Shown here: positions 63,688-64,000 of the stretch, one piece after another
Position numbering within the stretch: position 1 is the first letter of the stretch
Layout: every line of letters starts with the position of its first letter
Assembly (NCBI RefSeq): GCF_004331915.1
Contig: NZ_CP036528.1
Span: 2,953,326-3,017,325 of the forward strand
Origin: Ureibacillus thermophilus
GTDB taxonomy: Bacteria > Bacillota > Bacilli > Bacillales_A > Planococcaceae
DNA: 64,000 nucleotides
Direction of reading: 5' to 3'
Translations under genes and position numbers: made by a program
Notes under the pieces: model-generated
Database searches by the model: none
What the model saw: only the letters and a program-made list of their open reading frames with translations
Told to the model about the DNA's origin: nothing

Positions 63688-64000
63688 TTAAGGAATATGC
63701 CAAAAGACTAAAATTAAGCTGGATTCCAGCCAATTACCATACCATCCATGCGGAAACAAATGAGGAATTTTTACTGAAGCTGTTTGAACGAGAAGTGCAG
63801 CATCGAGATGAGAGAAGGATAAATTTACTACTAAAACAGGCGACATTGCCGAAAATTCCAAATAAACCTTATGATTGGCGGGAGATTCAACTAGCCCCAA
63901 GCATCACAAAAGATTATATTTTAGAAGGTGAGTTTACGAAAAATCAGGAAAACCTTATCTTCTATGGCGGAGTGGGAACCGGTAAAACATTCCTTTCCAC
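63675..64000 (+). CDS. istB: IS21-family helper ATPase IstB, N-terminal part
   Basis: The ATG at 63675 follows AAGGAG and overlaps the end of istA. The 108 codons in the window read EQMIKEYAKRLKLSWIPANY and reach Walker A YGGVGTGKTFLS. It runs off the window end. IstB is the AAA+ ATPase that assists IstA in transposition. Because istA is truncated, the element cannot move on its own. Confidence 0.9.
   Translation, partial: MEQMIKEYAKRLKLSWIPANYHTIHAETNEEFLLKLFEREVQHRDERRINLLLKQATLPKIPNKPYDWREIQLAPSITKDYILEGEFTKNQENLIFYGGVGTGKTFLS

Overview
The window reads as a low-GC, spore-forming Bacillales chromosome, most likely Caryophanaceae/Planococcaceae (Lysinibacillus, Ureibacillus or a close relative). 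The evidence is alpha/beta-type and gamma-type-like spore proteins, PrkA, YhbH and SpoVR, a ComK homologue, a cluster of S-layer-homology (SLH) proteins beside an S-layer gene, and a D-aspartate ligase/racemase pair of the kind used for L-Lys-D-Asp peptidoglycan cross-bridges. The assignment comes from gene content only; no search was run.

Layout. 0-9.3 kb is housekeeping on the minus strand: TPP-riboswitch-controlled thiT, sbcDC, an RNA helicase with an M29 aminopeptidase, and the D-Asp ligase/racemase operon. 9.4-10.65 kb is a nest of small repeats and an IS110 remnant. 10.6-39.3 kb is mostly ordinary core genome: redox enzymes, spore proteins, a GGDEF protein, an L,D-transpeptidase, prkA, yhbH, spoVR, degV, lysine-riboswitch-controlled dapA, arsB-like, sstT, a second M29 aminopeptidase and tatD. 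It contains three decayed genes or small repeats at junctions. 39.6-55.7 kb is the cell-surface region: two collagen-like/exosporium-type N-terminal proteins, a polysaccharide polymerase-like membrane protein, two paralogous pairs of SLH amidase plus SLH NlpC/P60 hydrolase, an SLH-CAP protein, an SLH-only protein, the S-layer protein and an Hsp20. 55.7-64 kb is a decayed accessory zone: truncated pgcA, comK, a truncated sigma factor, tRNA-Glu flanked by perfect inverted repeats, IS66 remains, two unrecognised genes and an IS21 element running off the end.

The most unusual structure is a family of six arrays built from 21-bp units centred on GTGCG (CGCAC on the other strand). All lie between 40.5 and 63.1 kb and none lies in the first 40 kb. 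Units alternate between a GTGCGGATAC type and a GTGCGTTTGC type, the period equals two DNA helical turns, and most units carry no stop codon in almost any frame, which creates long overlapping phantom reading frames. One array is fused in frame to a collagen-like gene and gives it a cysteine-rich heptad tail. Another ends a sigma-factor gene after region 2. Parts of two arrays 4.4 kb apart are identical in inverted orientation over 97 bp.

Other points of note are prkA, whose conserved full-length N-terminus requires an ATC start codon, a terminal-inverted-repeat element with ends GAGGCTGGGACA, a second repeat family placed mainly between convergent genes, and a 42-bp perfect palindrome. How the genes work together: the surface region supplies S-layer monomer, wall hydrolases anchored by SLH domains to a secondary wall polymer, and possibly a polymerase for such a polymer. 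The racemase/ligase operon supplies the peptidoglycan cross-bridge, and dapA supplies the lysine branch.
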